A DNA stretch of 14,918 nt from DAOMOP01 sp035444405 (lineage in GTDB: Bacteria > Pseudomonadota > Gammaproteobacteria > Burkholderiales > Rhodocyclaceae): contig DAOMOP010000092.1 of the NCBI GenBank assembly GCA_035444405.1, positions 1 through 14,918 on the forward strand, in the 5' to 3' direction. Below the pieces are notes generated by a model. That model had not been told where the DNA came from. It did no database searches and saw only the letters and a list, made by a program, of their open reading frames with translations. The position numbers and the translations under genes were made by a program. Positions within the stretch are counted from its first letter, which is position 1, and each line of letters starts with the position of its first letter. Below, piece after piece: positions 13,701 to 14,918 of this stretch.

Positions 13701-13719
13701 GAGGGATCGAAGCTCCTGG
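13693..13719 (-). repeat. Leader repeat, copy at the aldehyde dehydrogenase gene
   Basis: This is the partner of 9096-9122, 25/27 identical and spanning the ribosome site and first codons. It ends abruptly on both sides. It is the second short perfect-border duplication in the array, after the HDO genes. Confidence 0.8.
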
Positions 13720-13769
13720 AAGTCGGGACGGGCGCGCGCCGCAAGCGGCGTCGGGCGCGGTGTGTGGCG

Positions 13770-14506
13770 GTTGTCAGGCGGCGGTTTTGAGCTGTTCGAT
13801 GGGGAGGTCGTGAGCGACGTAGTCCCAGTAGAGAGCGGTGGTGTAGAGCAGCCGCATCTGAGCGCCGATCTCGCAGATCTTGAGGCATTTTTGCTGGAGC
13901 TCTGGGGTGTTGGCGTGTTCGAGGACGATCTGGTAGCCGCGCTCGCCGTGGATTTCGTCGGAGACGATGTGCAGGTCGAAGAACTCGACCTCCTCGTCGG
14001 AGAAGCCGTACTTGTCGCGCAGGGTGGGGGTCTGCTTGCGGTAGATGGAGGGGACTTGGGATTCGAGTCCGACGACGAGTCCGGCGACGGCGACGACGGG
14101 GTCCTCGCGCATGGCGACGGCGTAGCACCAGCTTTGCAGGCCGCGGGTGGTGGGGGACATGTTGTCGGGGTCGATGACGCGCTCGCGGGAGGTGCCGCAG
14201 GCCTCGGCGAAGCGGATGAGGAGGTCGGTATGGCGGTCGCCGCCGATTTCTTCCTCGTACATGTTGGCGAGCAGGAAGTCCTTGGCCTCGGTGAGGTGAT
14301 CGGGGGTGCGGGCGTAGATGTAGGCGAGGTAGTCGGCGAAGGGACCGACGTAGTGGTAGTGGTTTTCGGCCCAGCGGGCGAGGTGGGCGCGCGAGAGTTT
14401 GCCGCTGGCCCAGGCGATGGAGAAGGGGGCGAGGTTGGCGCTTTTGCCGCGGATGGCCTGTTCGAGGGCGGTGCGGAAGTCGTCGCGGTTCATCAGGGCG
14501 GTCATG
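13770..14506. repeat. Direct repeat, copy 2: the HDO coding sequence
   Basis: This is the second copy of the 737-bp block at 6625-7361, with the copies 7145 bp apart in the same orientation. Recombination between the copies would excise or amplify everything from the ALDH gene through HDO1. Confidence 0.95.
13774..14505 (-). CDS. Heme-oxygenase-like diiron oxidase/oxygenase (HDO), copy 2
   Basis: The 243-residue protein is identical to HDO copy 1, with ligands E85, H92, E148, H179, D183 and H186. Its leader differs: AGGAG sits about 9 nt before the ATG at 14505, and a GTATAC-type site lies about 60 nt upstream. It is the first gene of the long operon containing ALDH, the GlcG-like protein, the reductase and RidA. 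The open frame continues upstream beyond 14505, but that extension runs through the operator and has no better ribosome site. Identical copies heading two operons imply demand for high oxygenase dosage, or a very recent duplication or gene-conversion event. PqqC and TenA are alternative names for this fold, but no other pqq or thi gene is present and the diiron ligand set argues for an oxygenase. Confidence 0.88.
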   Translation of the reverse strand: MTALMNRDDFRTALEQAIRGKSANLAPFSIAWASGKLSRAHLARWAENHYHYVGPFADYLAYIYARTPDHLTEAKDFLLANMYEEEIGGDRHTDLLIRFAEACGTSRERVIDPDNMSPTTRGLQSWCYAVAMREDPVVAVAGLVVGLESQVPSIYRKQTPTLRDKYGFSDEEVEFFDLHIVSDEIHGERGYQIVLEHANTPELQQKCLKICEIGAQMRLLYTTALYWDYVAHDLPIEQLKTAA

Positions 14507-14560
14507 GGGGCGTCTCCTTGTGGGTGGCGGCTCGGCGCAGCAGGTCCGGACCGAAATGTT

Positions 14561-14629
14561 GTATACAGTATCCAAACTTTAACGCCGTAAACCCGCAAAA
14601 GCAAGCGTCGCGTTGCGATCGATGTATAC
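14561..14629 (-). promoter_or_regulatory. HDO2 operon control region with GTATAC sites
   Basis: GTATAC (14561-14566) followed after one base by the degenerate GTATCC (14568-14573) matches the HDO1 dyad over about 16 positions (TGTTGTATACAGTATC compared with the HDO1 coding strand). A further GTATAC stands alone at 14624-14629. TTTACG (14586-14591) could be a -35, but I see no well-spaced -10, so the promoter is inferred from similarity to HDO1. Confidence 0.5.
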
Positions 14630-14761
14630 CGGAACCCGGGCGCACGCTCCGCGCATCCGTGAGCGGCGCGCGGGGCGTGAAGAAGGGTGACGCCCGAAGT
14701 GCCGCGTGACCGGGGACTTCGGGCGCTCCGCAGTGGCCGAAAGGGGCTCGCTCCGAGGTCC

Positions 14762-14786
14762 GCGCAGCCGCGCTGCGCGGCTGCGC
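14762..14786 (-). terminator. Strong hairpin past the right-edge gene
   Basis: Arms 14762-14772 and 14776-14786 form a perfect 11-bp stem with a 3-nt loop, 55 bp beyond the stop of the partial minus-strand gene. No T-run follows, so termination is likely but not proven. It would insulate the HDO2 operon from readthrough. Confidence 0.45.
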
Positions 14787-14841
14787 CGGGCGCGGCCTTG
14801 CGCCGCGCACGCGGGCCCGCATTCCGGCGCAATGCCGGGCG

Positions 14842-14918
14842 CTATGCCGCCAGCCGGCCCAGAATGGTGTTCATCTCGTCCTTCGATGAACTGGTGATCG
14901 CGATGTACCTCGGTGGCG
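14842..14918 (-). CDS. C-terminal end of an unidentified gene (partial)
   Basis: A minus-strand frame enters from the right edge and ends at TAG (14842-14844). The visible 24 residues include YIAITSSSKDEMNTILGRLA. This looks like a real protein C-terminus with an amphipathic helix, and A/T-containing codons are used sensibly. It is too short for a family call. A hairpin follows, supporting the end of a transcription unit here. Confidence 0.45.
   Translation of the reverse strand, partial: PPRYIAITSSSKDEMNTILGRLAA

Larger units (their letters stand above)
14506..14841. other. Gene-free region upstream of HDO copy 2
   Basis: I see no gene in these 336 bp. The half nearest HDO2 is A/T-rich and carries the operator and promoter area (14561-14629). 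The half near the right edge is G/C-rich and carries a strong hairpin (14762-14786). Short plus-strand frames here have no family character. Confidence 0.6.

Noticed and set aside
13774..14832. Extended 352-residue start for HDO copy 2
   Set aside because: The extra N-terminus is Arg/Ala-rich and crosses the operator and the 14762-14786 hairpin. Copy 1 has no equivalent.

Overview
The window is very G+C-rich (roughly 65-70% by eye), with dense genes and Shine-Dalgarno sites ahead of most starts. This fits a soil or water betaproteobacterium, perhaps of the Azoarcus/Thauera or Burkholderiales type. That placement rests on base composition and general protein character only; no rRNA or marker gene is present. 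I see no transposase, integrase, CRISPR array, tRNA or rRNA.

Layout. A minus-strand polytopic transporter (238-1863) ends at a strong bidirectional terminator (123-166). It is divergent from a plus-strand pair of TauE/SafE-type (TSUP) permeases (2718-3434 and 3485-4279), across a control region of about 850 bp. A plus-strand GntR/FCD-type regulator (4467-5228) follows. The rest, 14505 down to 5448, is one long minus-strand catabolic array. In transcription order it holds: HDO copy 2, an aldehyde dehydrogenase, a GlcG/HbpS-like protein, a plant-type ferredoxin-FAD-NAD(P)H reductase, a RidA-type deaminase, a DUF4160/DUF2442 pair, a cytoplasmic gamma-glutamyltransferase-fold hydrolase, HDO copy 1, ferredoxin B, an unknown 109-residue protein, and ferredoxin A. 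HDO here means heme-oxygenase-like diiron oxidase/oxygenase. The C-terminus of an unidentified minus-strand gene lies at the right edge.

The two HDO genes are identical over about 737 bp, and the identity stops almost exactly at the ends of the coding sequence. Each copy heads its own operon. Both carry the six-residue metal-ligand pattern E-x6-H, E, H-x3-D-x2-H of CADD/BesC/UndA-type diiron enzymes. A self-contained electron chain is encoded beside them (one NAD(P)H reductase and two [2Fe-2S] ferredoxins). RidA, aldehyde dehydrogenase and the amidohydrolase-like GGT homologue could process imine, aldehyde and amide products. My working inference is an uncharacterised multicomponent HDO oxygenase pathway for a nitrogen-containing organic acid, possibly a sulfonate because two TauE-family anion permeases share its control motif. 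The substrate cannot be read from the sequence.

Regulation. The hexamer GTATAC, rare at this G+C content, occurs six times by my reading. All six lie in control regions: those of the transporter, the TauE pair, HDO1 and HDO2. Several form a GTATAC-N-GTATAC-like dyad and three overlap plausible sigma-70 promoters. The GntR protein is the obvious candidate to bind them. Its own promoter carries a different near-perfect palindrome (4308-4329).
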